Of a DNA stretch of 64,000 nt, positions 10,942 to 23,168 are shown one piece after another (the first letter of the stretch is position 1; each line of letters begins with the position of its first letter). The translations under genes were made by a program, and so were the position numbers. The stretch lies in assembly GCA_015499995.1 (NCBI GenBank), contig JADNRV010000071.1, forward strand, positions 124,001-188,000, written 5' to 3'. The stretch comes from Flammula alnicola. Taxonomy: Eukaryota; Basidiomycota; Agaricomycetes; Agaricales; Strophariaceae. The notes below the pieces were generated by a model that ran no database searches, was not told the origin of the DNA, and saw nothing but the letters and a program-made list of their open reading frames with translations.

Positions 10942-12027
10942 TTAAAATCTGCGTAAAGTATAAGAACCCGAAGAATGCATCGAGGTCGTGCGCTGGTGGG
11001 TTCTCCTCGTCGCCTGCTGGGCCCATGGCTTGCGCTCGTACCTGGGCCGTTTCTCCAGCGTAGAGGCAGAGTCATCATCCATATCGAGGAAGGACTCTGA
11101 CGGCTTGCGCTTGAGGCGGATCGTCAGCTTGGGCATATCGTCGTTGTCGCCCTAAGAATTGAGACCAAAGCGTCAATAAAAAAAGAACTAATGAGAGGAA
11201 GAGGATGAGCAATATCGACGTACAGGTGTAACAAGTCCACCAGCCGAGCTAGAGGTCGATCCTGAGCTTAGACCACTCGAGAGATCCGAACCCCAACTGA
11301 AGCTGCCGGCCTCGAGAGGCACATCCAGGCGAGGCGGGTACCTTCCAACACGGGGGGCGTTGTTGTTAAGATTGGCGTCAAGGACCCCAGCAGGCTGCAT
11401 GAGAGAGGAAGAGTCTACTGTAGGAGAGTCATCCAGATCCATGCCCTCTTCGTAGTCCGACGAGTACACGACGTTATCCTCCTCCATCTCCGTTGCGACC
11501 TCTCCGCCGGATGTGGTCGCCGACCAGCACGACGTGACCTGAGGCTCGACGAGCGAGGACACGGGGGTGTCGATCGCGATGGTAACACAAGAGGCGAGCG
11601 CACCGTCTTGCTGCTGGACCTGCGGGTACTGCGGGATATCGCACCTCAACACCGGGCGCGACGCCGAACGGCGCTTCATCTCCCGCTCCCTACCCACGAC
11701 GGCCCGGCTCAGCTGGACGAGTGGCAGTGGCGCGGCAACAGCAGCAGGTTGAGGGGGAGTCGACACGCGCTCCTCGCGCTCGAGGACGGGCAGAGGGAGG
11801 ACGCTGATCTGCTTCTGGTCGAGGTTGCGCGCGGCCTTGATGCTCACGCGGAGGTGGAGGGCGGCGGCGCGTTTGCGCGCATGGTGCGTCGGGCGGAGGG
11901 ACATGCGCACGGCGGCGGCGAGCTGCGAGTAGCGCTGGTTCGCGCGGCGCAGGACGTACAGGAGGTTGTTCACGTGCGGACGGGACATGACTGGCACTTG
12001 GGCGGGATGCTGAGTGGCGGTAGACAT
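10942..12027 (-). CDS. Conserved-looking hypothetical protein, low complexity
   Basis: Two exons, complement of 11224-12027 and 10942-11151, join in phase 0 across a 72-bp intron to give 337 residues. I do not recognise the family. Residues 1-90 are basic and helical (RANQRYSQLAAAVRMSL, ARKRAAALHLRVSIKAARNL) and could bind DNA or form a coiled coil. The middle is acidic and serine rich (EEGMDLDDSPTVDSSS). The C-terminus is basic (KLTIRLKRKPSESF). There are no cysteines in clusters and no membrane segment, so a nuclear or cytosolic protein is likely. The start chosen is MSTATQHP; an in-frame ATG 15 codons upstream is possible. Confidence 0.7.
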
Positions 12028-12761
12028 GATGGAGGTTGAGATAGAGCTTGGTGGTCTAGAAAGAACAAACAAAAAGGCGAAGCGATAGGTTCCGGTCTTG
12101 GATTCGTTTGCGATCGTCGTACTGTCTGTCGTGGTGAATCGTAGAGTTCGGGATATCTGCCTCGAAGAGAAAGAGAGTACAAGCTTGGAGGGGTATTACT
12201 TACACGCGCTGCGTGTATAAGTACGAGTCCAGAGACAGGAGGAACAAAGAGGGAGAGGTGAGAAAGAAACAAAGGTGAAGGGGTGGCGAGTGAGAGCTGT
12301 GAAAAGGGGGGAAACCAGCAAGCTCGTATCTGGCGGCTCCTCGCAAACGGACGACAAGATTATATGGCCCCGGAAATCTTGGACCCACAAAGGTACTCAA
12401 AGTGGAAATTCCACCATTGGAAGACAAAAGAAGACTGATCCATCACGGAACAGAAAGACAACCCTATTGTTGCCAGGCGGAGAAGTGCTCGATGAGGATA
12501 CATAAAAGAACAAGGCAGCGGCTCCTTGTACTCTTTTTGTTTTTGTGAAAGAGAGCACCTTTCCTTTCTCAGGAACTCACTTTTGTTTTCCCGCGCACAC
12601 AATCGATCAGGCACGTGACTGCGAAAATCACTTTCAAATTCAACTGCAGATGCATCTATGAATCTGATCTCTTTGACTTAAGAAATTCTTCAAGAAAGGC
12701 AGCGCACCTTCAATTTGAAAAATCCATTCATAAAGGCGTCAATTGTTCTTCGGTGCAACTA
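12028..12761. promoter_or_regulatory. Divergent intergenic region between the hypothetical gene and RPA12
   Basis: The two genes start 734 bp apart and are transcribed away from each other, so both promoters lie here. No conserved box was recognised. Confidence 0.5.
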
Positions 12762-13486
12762 ATGTCCCCCTCACGCGCACACAAAGTCGGTCAGCACCCT
12801 TACTTTTTCGTCGCGTGTCGACGGTAGCCCGATGGGGAGACTTACCGAAAAGACATGAAAGCACAGGTTCGCTCTTGTTCTGCCCTGACTGCGGGACGCT
12901 CCTTTCGCTACCGAGGGACGGGGAGAAGATCGTGACTTGTGAACAGTGTGCTTACGAGGAGCCGGCGAACTGTGAGTGAACTGAACTGTGAATGAACGTA
13001 AACGAGACATTGACGAAGCCATTGCAACTTGTGATTCCTTCTCTTGCTTCGATTTGGACGTGTGTTAGCGTATGAGAACGTTATTATCACAACACGATCT
13101 GACCCCGAGGCGTTTCCGTCAGCGCTGAGGCAGAAACGGAAAACGCAGACGAAACAGCACGAGACTGGGGATCAAGGGACTCTGGTGAGTGACTGACTTT
13201 GCGATGTTACGTGCACAAGTAGACTGACTGCGGTCAACGAACAAAGGTGTCTGAAAAATGCCCCGTATGCGGGCATATGCAGGCTTACTCTAAAGAGATG
13301 CAGGTACGTGCAAATCGGACGCAAAGGAAATGGAAGATGGAAATGACTGTGATTGCAGCTACGGAGTGCAGACGAGGGTTCGACGGTATTCTACACGGTG
13401 AGGCGACTTCCTCTTGATTTTGGTGGTGATGCTGAACTATGCGGCAGTGTGTGTCATGCAAGCATGGATGGCGGGTGAACAACTAG
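12762..13486 (+). CDS. RPA12: RNA polymerase I subunit RPA12
   Basis: Six exons join in phase: 12762-12789, 12867-12971, 13069-13184, 13247-13303, 13359-13397, 13448-13486, giving 127 residues, close to the yeast length. The N-terminal zinc ribbon reads VGSLLFCPDCGTLLSLPR with the second pair CEQC. The C-terminal TFIIS-like ribbon reads KCPVCGHMQAY, then LRSADEGSTVFYT and CVSCKHGWRVNN. The subunit supports RNA cleavage and termination by polymerase I in the nucleolus. The first exon is only 28 bp; it was chosen because it alone supplies an ATG and restores the conserved V-G-S-L start of the first ribbon. Tail-to-tail with OST5. Confidence 0.92.
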
Positions 13487-13487
13487 G

Positions 13488-13834
13488 TTACACGTATACG
13501 CCTGCGGAGCAGAAGAGGGCGACGACGCCAAAGCCGCCGAGGGTGCTGGCTAGGATGGCGACCAGGGGTTCCCTGAGCGCGAGTTTGTCTTTTGGAAGCC
13601 TGGGGGTTGTTGAGTATATAGATGTTAAAACTAAGAGGGTACATACGTGGAAAAGTAGAAGGCAAGGGCGAAGGTGGGAAGGAGGAAAAGGGCGGCGAGG
13701 AAGGGCAGGAACGAGGTAGGGACGATTGGGGAGAAGGCGGGGAGGGAGTGGTGCAGGGCCTGTAATGCGGCGTCAGTGGTGTGTGCGGGGCATAGTCCAG
13801 GCGAGCTTACCTTTAGGTGTTGGTACTCGTCCAT
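13488..13834 (-). CDS. OST5: Oligosaccharyltransferase subunit OST5 (TMEM258 family)
   Basis: Three exons, complement of 13811-13834, 13647-13759 and 13488-13599, give 82 residues in phase. The protein starts MDEYQHLK and has two membrane segments, around FLPFLAALFLLPTFALAFYF and LVAILASTLGGFGVVALFC, with the luminal-loop phrase LPKDKLALREP between them. This is the usual OST5 size and topology. It is a small ER-membrane subunit of the complex that transfers the glycan to asparagines. Its stop codon lies one base from the RPA12 stop on the other strand. Confidence 0.92.
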
Positions 13835-13966
13835 GATGTAGCGTGGAGTGTGCATTGCAGAATGACTGCTGACGTACCAGTGAGACAAACACGTGTCATC
13901 AACCCATATCAACCTTTTTCTCTTCCAACCTGAACCACAACCACCTCCTCCCATCCATCAACCACA

Positions 13967-14762
13967 ATGTCCGCAGCTCAACGCATCCAGCAGCACCCAA
14001 TCTTCATCCAGGCCCATAATAAGGCCCTCTACTACAACAGCCAGCTCGACAAGGAGGTATGTTTTCACCTGCTCTCGTGCCACAGCAACCACCACAACTG
14101 ACAACGCACACAGCTGACAAAGTACCCAGTACTCAGCAACCTCGAGCAGCGCACAGGTATTCCAAAGACCTACGCCGTCCTCGGCGGTCTCCTCGTCATT
14201 GTCTTCCTCCACACTTTCAACGCCCTCGCTGCACCCATCTCAAACCTTGTCGGCTGGGGTCTTCCCGCCTATCTCTCCTTCAAGGCTATCGAGTCGCCCT
14301 CGCCCCATGATGATGTCCAGTGGCTCACATATTGGGTTGTCTTTGGATTCTTCAACTTCCTAGAATCCTTCGCCCTCCGCCTTGTGCTCTACTATGTCCC
14401 ATGGTACTTTGCATTCAAGTCGCTGTTCATTATCTGGCTCCAACTCCCAGCTTTCCGCGTATGTCTTTCTCTTCTTTTCTGTCACTTTCTGTCCATTTCT
14501 CTTCATTTTCTTCAACTACTTTGAGAGAAGAAAAACGACGTCTCTTCTTCTGCTCGTGTGCCACGTCGCCTTTATCAGCTCTTTTTCGTCGCTTTGGCGA
14601 TTGCATCATCACACCGCTAACCCCTATCTCCGTTTGTTCTCACAGGGTGCCCAAGTCGCGTACTTCAATGTCATCAAGCCCGTCCTCACCAACGTAAGCT
14701 CCCAAACTCGGGTCGCCGCTCCAGCGACGACAAGTCCCGAGCCCGCCACTCATGCCGAGTAA
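13967..14762 (+). CDS. YOP1: ER-shaping protein Yop1 (TB2/DP1/HVA22 family)
   Basis: Three exons, 13967-14056, 14114-14458 and 14646-14762, give 183 residues, normal for the family. Two long hairpin membrane segments are visible (TYAVLGGLLVIVFLHTFNAL and the FGFFNFLESFALRLVLYYVP region), with the family phrase AYLSFKAIESP and the late motif FKSLFIIWLQLPAFRGAQVAY. Yop1 and reticulons bend tubular ER membranes. Divergent from OST5 with 132 bp between starts, so both ER genes may share a promoter. The third exon encodes a short Thr/Pro-rich tail. Confidence 0.94.
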
Positions 14763-16059
14763 ATGTCTCCAGCAGAGACGTTTACATCCGTCGTCGTGAT
14801 CACGAATGTCACGACCGTTCGTTCTTTTCCCTCTCTTGGTCCTCGAAGGTCTCGACAACATATTATGCTATCCCATATCCACCGCCTTCAAAACAAGGCA
14901 ACGAGTCGTCACGTCTTGTAACTTGTTATCCTTACCTCCTAGAATGAACGATTTTTTCTCCCTTCTCTCCCTAAGTTACAGTATGACCTACTCTACAATC
15001 CCGTGCTTGCATTCCGTTCGCTTTTCTACTCCGTAGCTCGCCGGTTTGTTTCCTTGATGTTGATGTACTACTTTTATTTGACCATCGACTGACCGGTCAT
15101 TCTGCTCATGTCACTTACGAGTCACGAATAGGAAATGAATTGTTTGCAACGCGTATTTTCTTTTGCTTCCTTTTGTCCCCTGCCATGCCCTAACGGACGC
15201 GTATGTGGATGTTTTTCGCACGCACGGATGTGTCGGGGCTACTCCCATGGGGATTTGTTGGCGTTTAGCCGGTGTCGCCAAGTGCGACCGGTGGTCTGGA
15301 ATCTGGATCGGTCTTGTCCAAGACCTTCAGCTTGCTTCGAGCCTTCGAAGCTTCACGCTGAATCGAATGACGTCCGACCTGCCTGACGTCGAGTTTCTAC
15401 TAAGAAAAAAAACTCTGTCCTTGAACGTATTCGATGTCGACGCGTCTAGCTCAAATCTAGGTGTGCTCCCATTATACTGTAGCAGCCGTTGGCGTCGACG
15501 CCAGGCCTAGGTTCATCGTGATAAAGTTCACACCGTGTAAAGAATTAGCGAGCGCTTATAATATTAGGTGCTTGTAGTGGCGCGCTTTGGCTGTGCTGAA
15601 ATTCGTGGTGGGCTTTAGGTTGGCCAGACTCGCGTATGAAGGCGTCTCGAGCGATCACGCTCACTGGTCTCTTCAGCTTTAACTTTAATATAATACCTTG
15701 TACATTCTATATGCTCGTCTCGCTATACATTCAAGTTCTACGTTGCTCGTAATATTATCCGATCAATCTATTCGAAGTCATTTAGTATACATGGGCCCGT
15801 CGAAGAACCATGAATAAATGGAGTCGCACATTATCATAACTAAGAGTACAGAAGGGTACGAAACAAACATGCGAAATTCTTTCAACCCCAGACATTTATG
15901 ATAAAGTCATAGTAAAGTCGTAACTGTTACATATACAGGAAAATACATTCGATGTTCAACTCATAAGATGTTGGTACAGTACATGTATAAAGCGATTAAA
16001 AGCAATTCCAACCAACTAACACGATAAATTCCATTCATTCAAGAATCAAGTCGTAAATC
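14763..16059. other. Intergenic DNA between YOP1 and the first UNC93-like gene
   Basis: It holds both 3' untranslated regions. A frame at 15163-15510 is open but shows no domain, repeat or splice partner. Nothing else was recognised. Confidence 0.5.
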
Positions 16060-18253
16060 TTAAGCCTTCTGTTCTTCAGCAATACGCCGACGGCGACGGT
16101 CAGCGGTGACCAGTTCGCTAGTATCGAGGACACGTCCAGAGTCGTCCATGCGTATCCTGAGAAAGGATATATATAATATCAGTATGACTGCGAACATGAC
16201 AAGGGAAACGATACGCACAGCGCTTCATCCGCCAACTCGGTATGATCTTTGACGCGCAGGTAGAGCATGGGCAGCGCGAAGACGAGCCCAGCGACCAGGA
16301 GAACCCAAGTAGAGATGAACAAGTTCATAAATCTATACGTGTTTCTCAGCACCCGAAGGCTGATACAGATAAGTAGGATGACGTGACTTACGGTGTCTTC
16401 ACAGCATCTGCCCTCCAAGCGCCCGCGGCTCCTGCGCTCTGAATGGATTTATCTGGCAAAAGGAAAGGGATAGTCGAATTTCAGTACTTATCCAAGAAAA
16501 TATACAGGAAGAAACAAACAAAAAAACACTTACAAAATCCAGCAAAGTACGCGAGCTTGGCGGGGTCGTTCGACATGGCGCCGATGATCCAGTATGCCGT
16601 GGTCTGCCACATCGCGTCGAGGAGGCCGCAGAATATGTATAGCATGATGCGGCCGGCATATCCATGGCTAAATATATCGTACTTGTTGGGCGAGTCGGGT
16701 GGGAGGGATGCGCGCGTGTATTGTCTATTGCATCAATGGTAAATTTATTTTGGGTTATGGATAGCAGGACTTGAGCTTGAGCGTACCTTTGATAGAAGAA
16801 AGCCCAAGTGTGCACGATGAATATCATGCAGAGAAGAACGGCCCAGGCGGAGAAGGCACGGATGCGACGGGAGATGTATTTCTGGTCGAGCAGGAAACCA
16901 ATCGAGATGGAGCCAACGATTTGCGCCAGCCAATACACGAGGTTGTTCAGCGACCGAGCGCGGATGTTGAACAAGGCCTGGTTGTATTCGTTAAATTCTG
17001 TTGGAAAAAAATCAATGACAACTCAGCCACGCAGATAAAGTATCAATAGAAAAGCACTTACGCCAAGTGTAGAACCAGTTCGACGCGAAAAACATGGGGA
17101 AGAGGAGGATGACCATGGGGTCGGTTTTCAGCGTTACCCATAGTCCGTAAATCTCGATTTTCCAGGATGGATGGCGCGGAGTGGTCACTTTGGTGCCGTC
17201 GGTACGGATCATTTTCTCCGGGTCGGCCATGAAGATAGGGATGGTGACGCCGATGAGGGTAAGGACGAGGAAGCCGATCTAGGCGGGGTTCAAACTTAGT
17301 ATGAGGATGCGAATGGGCGAGAGGGGGGATGTTGCATACATATGTTCCGTTTCCAACTTCGAGATGGGACTCGCGTTTAAGCAACGTCATTCATTAATAT
17401 TGGCAACATAACCTACCAGCGTTAGCCTAAAGGATTACAAGAAAGACACAATATCAGCAAACGCAGGTTATGTTAAATGCTAAATGCGCACCGTCGAATG
17501 GAAGTTCTGTCCGAGGGATACGGATGCCCCAACAACGGCACCCAAGTTGAAAATACCCCAGAAGATACCAATAAATTTACCCTTCTCGTCCTCTGTCGCA
17601 TACGACAACATCATGGATCCTTGCGCTGTCCACAAGAGACCGGCGCAGATTCCGAGGATGGCACCCGAAGCGACGACGAAGGCGCCTGCATGCGGGTGGA
17701 TGTTCATCGCACTGAAAATTTATTATTGAGTTTCTGGATTGCATTGACGCGAGGGTGGATGGGAGGTCGAGGATCACGTACAGGTAGGCGCCGATGTATA
17801 GAGAGTATCCCGTCGTCCCGAGTAGTAGAGTCAGACGTGACCCGAGCTTGTTGTGGATTGAACTGGAAAGTGTGCACAATTAGCACAAGAAACCCTCTGG
17901 AGGATGTGTAAAAGTACCCTGAGAAAAATGCGCCTGCTGCGAAGGTGGCGTAGAGGGCAGAATTAGCATTTGCACTGGTCGTCGGATCCACTTGTCCTCC
18001 TCCACCTAGCCCCGTCAGGGCGTTGAAAAGTCCTAGTGGAGAGTATCAGCCAGAATTCCTCTGCCATGAATATTGGGAATGACATACCTGGACACATGAA
18101 GCACACGAATCCCAACATAACTACTTGCGTAACGGGGTTGTAATAGAAACCTTTGAGCCCTTTCGGACGCTCGAAGATGGCCAGTCGTTGAGAGCCATTG
18201 TCGCTTTCTGTGCCAGAGTTGTAATCAGAGCTTTTCTCCGCAATATCAGTCAT
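16060..18253 (-). CDS. UNC93-like (DUF895) multi-pass membrane protein, copy A
   Basis: Twelve exons, complement of 18088-18253, 17918-18032, 17782-17862, 17492-17711, 17417-17426, 17340-17356, 17062-17278, 16787-16997, 16534-16724, 16392-16452, 16219-16332 and 16060-16156, give 499 residues in phase. It is a major-facilitator-like protein with about 11-12 membrane segments. Recognisable stretches are TQVVMLGFVCFMCPGLFNAL, SRLTLLLGTTGYSLYIGAYL, GAILGICAGLLWTAQG and YATEDEKGKFIGIFWGIFNL. Substrate unknown; relatives in animals regulate ion channels or receptor traffic. Exons 5 and 6 are only 10 and 17 nt. Its paralogue lies head-to-head at 20881. The C-terminus is a basic cytosolic tail (ADRRRRRIAEEQKA). 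Confidence 0.9.
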
Positions 18254-20880
18254 GTTGTATTTTGCTTAAACCAAGGAGAAGGGCCAGAGAATAGTGTAAG
18301 GGGAAGGACCACGCGGGCGAAAACCTCGAGGCTAATGCTGTCTTATAGGACTCAGCAGAAGCATTATTTTTAGAGAGAAGCCATTAAACTTTCTGATATC
18401 AAGGATCATTGACATTTGAGGAAATACTGCGAGCTAACGACTCTGTCGGATATGCATGGTCGGAAAACGGCGCGGCCATTGGAACTGGGCTACGTTGACA
18501 TTGCTTTGTGATGGAGAATGTCCTAGGCTTCCGGAGATATTTGTGTATTTTTGGCACAGGCCGGTTGAAGAGTAGGAAAATTCCCATCGTCTGGAGTCTG
18601 GAGAAGAAGTTGGTCTAAAAATATTGTGATGGAGATTGATTGACTCGGACAATTGCAAGATAGCATGATCTTTGAACAAAATGGTAATGTAAGTTGTGGA
18701 AGAGCTTGAAAGAGGCAAGACTCGTACTGGACACATGGGATCATCCAGAAAGGAGCCTTCAATCTCTCCAATTGCCCAATATCGCATGTACATACCTTGT
18801 GTTTATAAAGGCGTTTTCTATTTATCGGCCCACGATAAACGGAGCAACGTATATCCTGACCAAAATCACAACGTTTCGAGGATTGAAAGGGTCTGGACGA
18901 TCTATTGAGGCGAGGCCCCGAAGAATCCGGAAATAGTAACAAGGTAGTTGTCGAGAAAATTCGAGGAGCACAGACGACCGGCGAGCTAACATTGCATGCT
19001 GATGCTAAGGTCACAATTGTGTAGGGTCGGAAGATATGAAAAGTCGAGAACATATTTTGGAGTCGATAATAGGCTCGAGTCTGCCAGCACATCGACAAGC
19101 GACTAGATACGAGCGACAAACGAGCGGCAGATGTCTATTGAGGACGTTTTCACAATGGAGAGGATAATGCGATAGAAGTCTTCCTCTGTATGGATTGGGG
19201 TGGTATGCAGTAACTACTCGAGTAGACCCGAAAGTGGGGACGATATGTGAACTATAAACGATAAGTCGGATAAGTAGGGCATCGACGTAAAGATAGATTG
19301 GCTTACCTGATGCATGATGTATGCCGTCGATAGCATATCCATTGCAACACTGAGCCATGTGCGGCTTTCAGACAGAGCTCTTACCTCGTAAGTACATGGA
19401 TCTGGGTGAACACGAGAGCCATCGTGTGATCACAGAGCATGCATCAATGCATTGACAAAGATATGGCGAAGTAACTCCGGTCACTCTTATTCGTCCAGCG
19501 ACATCTCAACGAGATTGCATACATAGAAAGCTAGAATGATAGAGGTTCATTGTGATTCAAATTTGAATCACAATGAACATTTTCGGAACTGAGTGCTTTC
19601 ATACCCCATAAATCGAGCTGAGGAGTTGCACGTTGGGTGCACACGAGCCGGGGCGAGGGAGATAATATTAAGAAGGCTGTTGGTTCAACTTGGCGTGGTA
19701 ACGAGTCGTCTACTCGAGTGCGATCCATGTTGTGTGAGACCAAAACATCCTCGAGGGAATTTCTGCTGGCAGTCGAAAACTTTGGCCGGAAGCGCAAGAA
19801 TCATGCATGAAGTGAAGGTGCCATATTATTATCGGTCCGCACTGCTGCCTGTCCTAAAATCGACGTCAAGGCTCGGGTTGGAAGGTTGAGTCTTTTTTAA
19901 ACGGACATAAGCAGATATGATTTCGATACAACTTCGTCTTCCCATGACTCACCTTATCCAGAAAACACTCCCGGGACCACATGCTTGCCCACTCGATAAC
20001 TTCATCGATAAGTAACGCTTCAAGACCAACTTCTTCAGATTCTGATGCATTTCAGCGGCACATGGGGAAAGAAGCTCGATATACCATGGCGGCGTTCTTT
20101 CGCCTGAAAAGTGAGGTCGTCTAAGCGGATTGAGGTCAAGACTGGGTCAGGATGTGACAAGTTGGTTTGATGGTTCGGTGCTTTATTGCTTTGTTGTGAC
20201 AACAAGTTTGATCTTCAATTTCATCGACACTGCGGCCACGATGGCTGAATATCAGGAACCTACATAGTGCCTACTTACTTATGTTTCTCTCCGTTGTCGT
20301 CATTGTGCTCGCGGAAAGGGCGCTTTGATCGCTGGCCAGGACTTATCGATTCTCTTGGAGAGGTTGTCCCGCAGGATAATTCAGGCCACCTTTACCGCTC
20401 TTTTGACACCTATGCTTGACCTTCCACTCAAAATAAGGAGAAGACGCACTGGATATTCACTTGCTCAAGTGTGTTCACAGATCTAAGGTTTCGCTCCCGG
20501 AACTTCTATCTGTATCTCGTCTCCACCGTGGCTGAGTCCGAAGTCGTGCCTCTGACAAGTTTCGTGCTCTGGATAAAAAAACTTGGACGGGCGTCCCATT
20601 TCCGGCCATGCATATTCATTTTGTTCGGGAAGCCAGCACTTCTTTTTTTTTCAACGTTGCATTGATGACCTTGAAACGTCAATATTTTACCGAAGGGGGC
20701 TACCCAAAGTGTACTCCCATGAGGCTTCGAATTTAAATGGAGTCAGCTGGTTATCCTGGTCCAAAAATAACCTCTTGCCAGCATCCCTTAAGATAGGGAT
20801 CGCGTAGCAGAATATACATCGCGTGGCCCCCCTTCCGTCTCCCTCTGCCCTACGCTTTCTCTGGTGTAAACAGAACCGAC
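18254..20880. promoter_or_regulatory. Intergenic region between head-to-head UNC93-like paralogues
   Basis: About 2.6 kb with no supported gene; the longest frames (for example 18523-19119, minus) have no recognisable domain. GCGTGG occurs about 60 bp upstream of both start codons (20821 on plus, 18314-18309 on minus) in C/T-rich surroundings, the only promoter-like similarity I see. A perfect palindrome at 19545-19578 sits almost at the midpoint. Confidence 0.55.
19545..19578. repeat. Perfect 34-bp palindrome
   Basis: The half-site is GTTCATTGTGATTCAAA followed by its exact reverse complement, with no spacer. Its centre lies 1.31 kb from the start of copy A and 1.32 kb from the start of copy B of the UNC93-like pair. 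Confidence 0.95.
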
Positions 20881-23025
20881 ATGGCTGACATCACAGAGAA
20901 AGGCTCCGGGTACAACAGCGGTAGTAGCGACGATGGCTCTCAGAATCAGATCGCGATTTATGAGCGTCCCACTGGATTCACGGGCATATATTATCACCCA
21001 ATTACGCAAGTAGTTATGCTAGGGTTTGTGTGCTTCATGGGCCCTGGTAGGTTTTTTTTGGTGACCGCGTTTCTCAGAACTATTCATTGAAATCTCCACC
21101 CAGGTTTGTTTAATGCTCTGAATGGTCTCGGGGCAGGAGGACAAGTCGATTCAACTACAAGCGCAAACGCCAATGTTGCTCTGTATTCCACCTTTGCCGC
21201 AGGAGCATTCTTCTCTGGGTAAATTTCACGTTGACTCTGTTGAACACGTTCTTAAATGCTGATGCCATTTTCAGTTCAATCAACAACAAGTTAGGCTCTC
21301 GCCTCACTCTCCTTCTCGGTACCACTGGCTACTCGCTATATATCGGTGCCTTCCTGTACGTCCACCAGTGTCCCAGATCTCAACCCGAACGTTGATCCTT
21401 GTCCCAACTCATGATTCCAGCGCCATGAATATCCATCCGCACGCTGGCGCATTCGTCGTCGCCGCTGGTGCCATTCTAGGCATTTGTGCAGGCTTACTAT
21501 GGACGGCCCAAGGTTCATTGATGTTGGCTTACGCGACCGAGGGCCAAAAGGGAAAATTCATTGGTATATTCTGGGCTATCTTCAATTTGGGCGCAGTTGT
21601 GGGTGCCTCAGTATCCCTCGGACAAAATTTCCACTCTCAGGTGTGTAGTTCTAATGTGTGCATATGACAGAATTTTTAGCTCATTGCTATTTCTCCAGGC
21701 CAATTCTGGTAGGTTTATTATGAAGATAAAATACGAGAGATAAAGTTCTCTGATACGATTTCTACTTCGTAGTCGGAAACGGCACATATGTAAGACTTCG
21801 ATCCAGCATTTTTCGACTTTACTCTTTCTCATGAGCCCATTAGATTGGCTTCCTCATCCTCACTCTTATCGGCGTTGTTATCCCTATGTTCATGGCCGAC
21901 CCCGAGAAAATGATTCGTACCGACGGAACGAAAGTGACTACTTCTAGGCATCCTTCCTGGAAGGTCGAACTTTACGGACTTTGGATGACACTGCTCACAG
22001 ACCCGATGGTGATCTTGCTCTTCCCCATGTTTTTTGCTTCAAACTGGTTTTACACCTGGCGTGAGTTGCCGTCTAATCCTATTGGCGCCTACGGCGGTCA
22101 GTAACTAAATAACTGAATGATTTATATGAACAGAATTCAATGACTATAATTCCGCCTTGTTCAATGTCCGCGCCCGTTCGCTCAATGACCTCGTTTATTG
22201 GCTCTCGCAGATCGTAGGATCCATCGCTATCGGGGCTCTACTCGATCAACCCGCTATCTCTCGTCGTGCTCGGGCATTCTCGGGCTGGACCATCTTGTTC
22301 CTTATGGTATTTATTGTGCACATCTGGGCCTTCTTCTATCAAAAGTACGCAAATTTTCCGTGCCGAGTCCCTCAGTGGAGTGAATTGACTCTAAAATTTA
22401 CAGACACTACACGAGAGCGTCTATTCCTCCAACCGCCGTCAAACTCGATATCTTCGACCGTGGGTACGGCGGCAGAATCATGCTTTACATCTTCTGCGGT
22501 CTGCTCGACGCTATGTGGCAAACCACCGCCTATTGGATCATGGGCGCCATGTCAAACGACCCTGCGAAGCTGGCTCACTTTACGGGATTCTGTGAGTGCC
22601 ACCCAATTTTTCTCTCTTTCGATATGTTATCTTATTCATCCCCATTTTAGACAAATCCATCCAATCGGCCGGTGCAGCAGGAGCCTGGAGGGCGGACGCA
22701 GTAAAGAGGCCGTAAGTTGGACATCATTCATATGTAACCGTCATATGGAACTGACAGATAACCACCAAGATTCATGAATATTTTTGTCTCTACTTGGGTG
22801 CTCCTTGTGGCTGGTCTTGTCTTTGCACTCCCCATGATCCATATGCGCGTCAAAAACCACACCGAGCTTCAAGACGAAACTCTGTATGTCTGTTTCGGCC
22901 ATACCATCATCTCAAAGGTTACTGATTACTTCCTATTGTCCAGTATGCGCATGGATGACTCCGGAAATTTCCATGATGTTAGTGAAGTCACTGGCACTGG
23001 CAACGCCGTAAGGGAGAAGGCATGA
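20881..23025 (+). CDS. UNC93-like (DUF895) multi-pass membrane protein, copy B
   Basis: Twelve exons, 20881-21046, 21104-21218, 21275-21355, 21421-21640, 21699-21708, 21773-21789, 21844-22060, 22134-22344, 22404-22591, 22651-22711, 22770-22883 and 22944-23025, give 493 residues. Every intron position and phase matches copy A, and nine of the first ten exons plus exon 11 have the same length; only exons 9 and 12 differ. Conserved stretches include TTSANAN, LGTTGYSLYIGAFL, ADPEKMIRTDGTKVTT and NWFYTW. The protein is clearly a duplicate of copy A, with divergence concentrated in the tails and the loop of exon 9. The 10- and 17-nt microexons are retained. Substrate unknown. Confidence 0.9.
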
Positions 23026-23168
23026 TCGAGGACGCAGAATGAGTTCGTGATAACGATAACCATGATTTAAACGCCATTGTACGAGACATGTATACAAATG
23101 ATGAATTTAGTTTTTTTTGGAAGTCTTCAGCGCTCTTGTCCGATTGACTCCGATTCATGAAAAGTGGC

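Noticed and set aside
18523..19119. 198-codon frame between the UNC93-like genes
   Set aside because: No recognisable domain, composition like noncoding DNA, and no adjoining exons.
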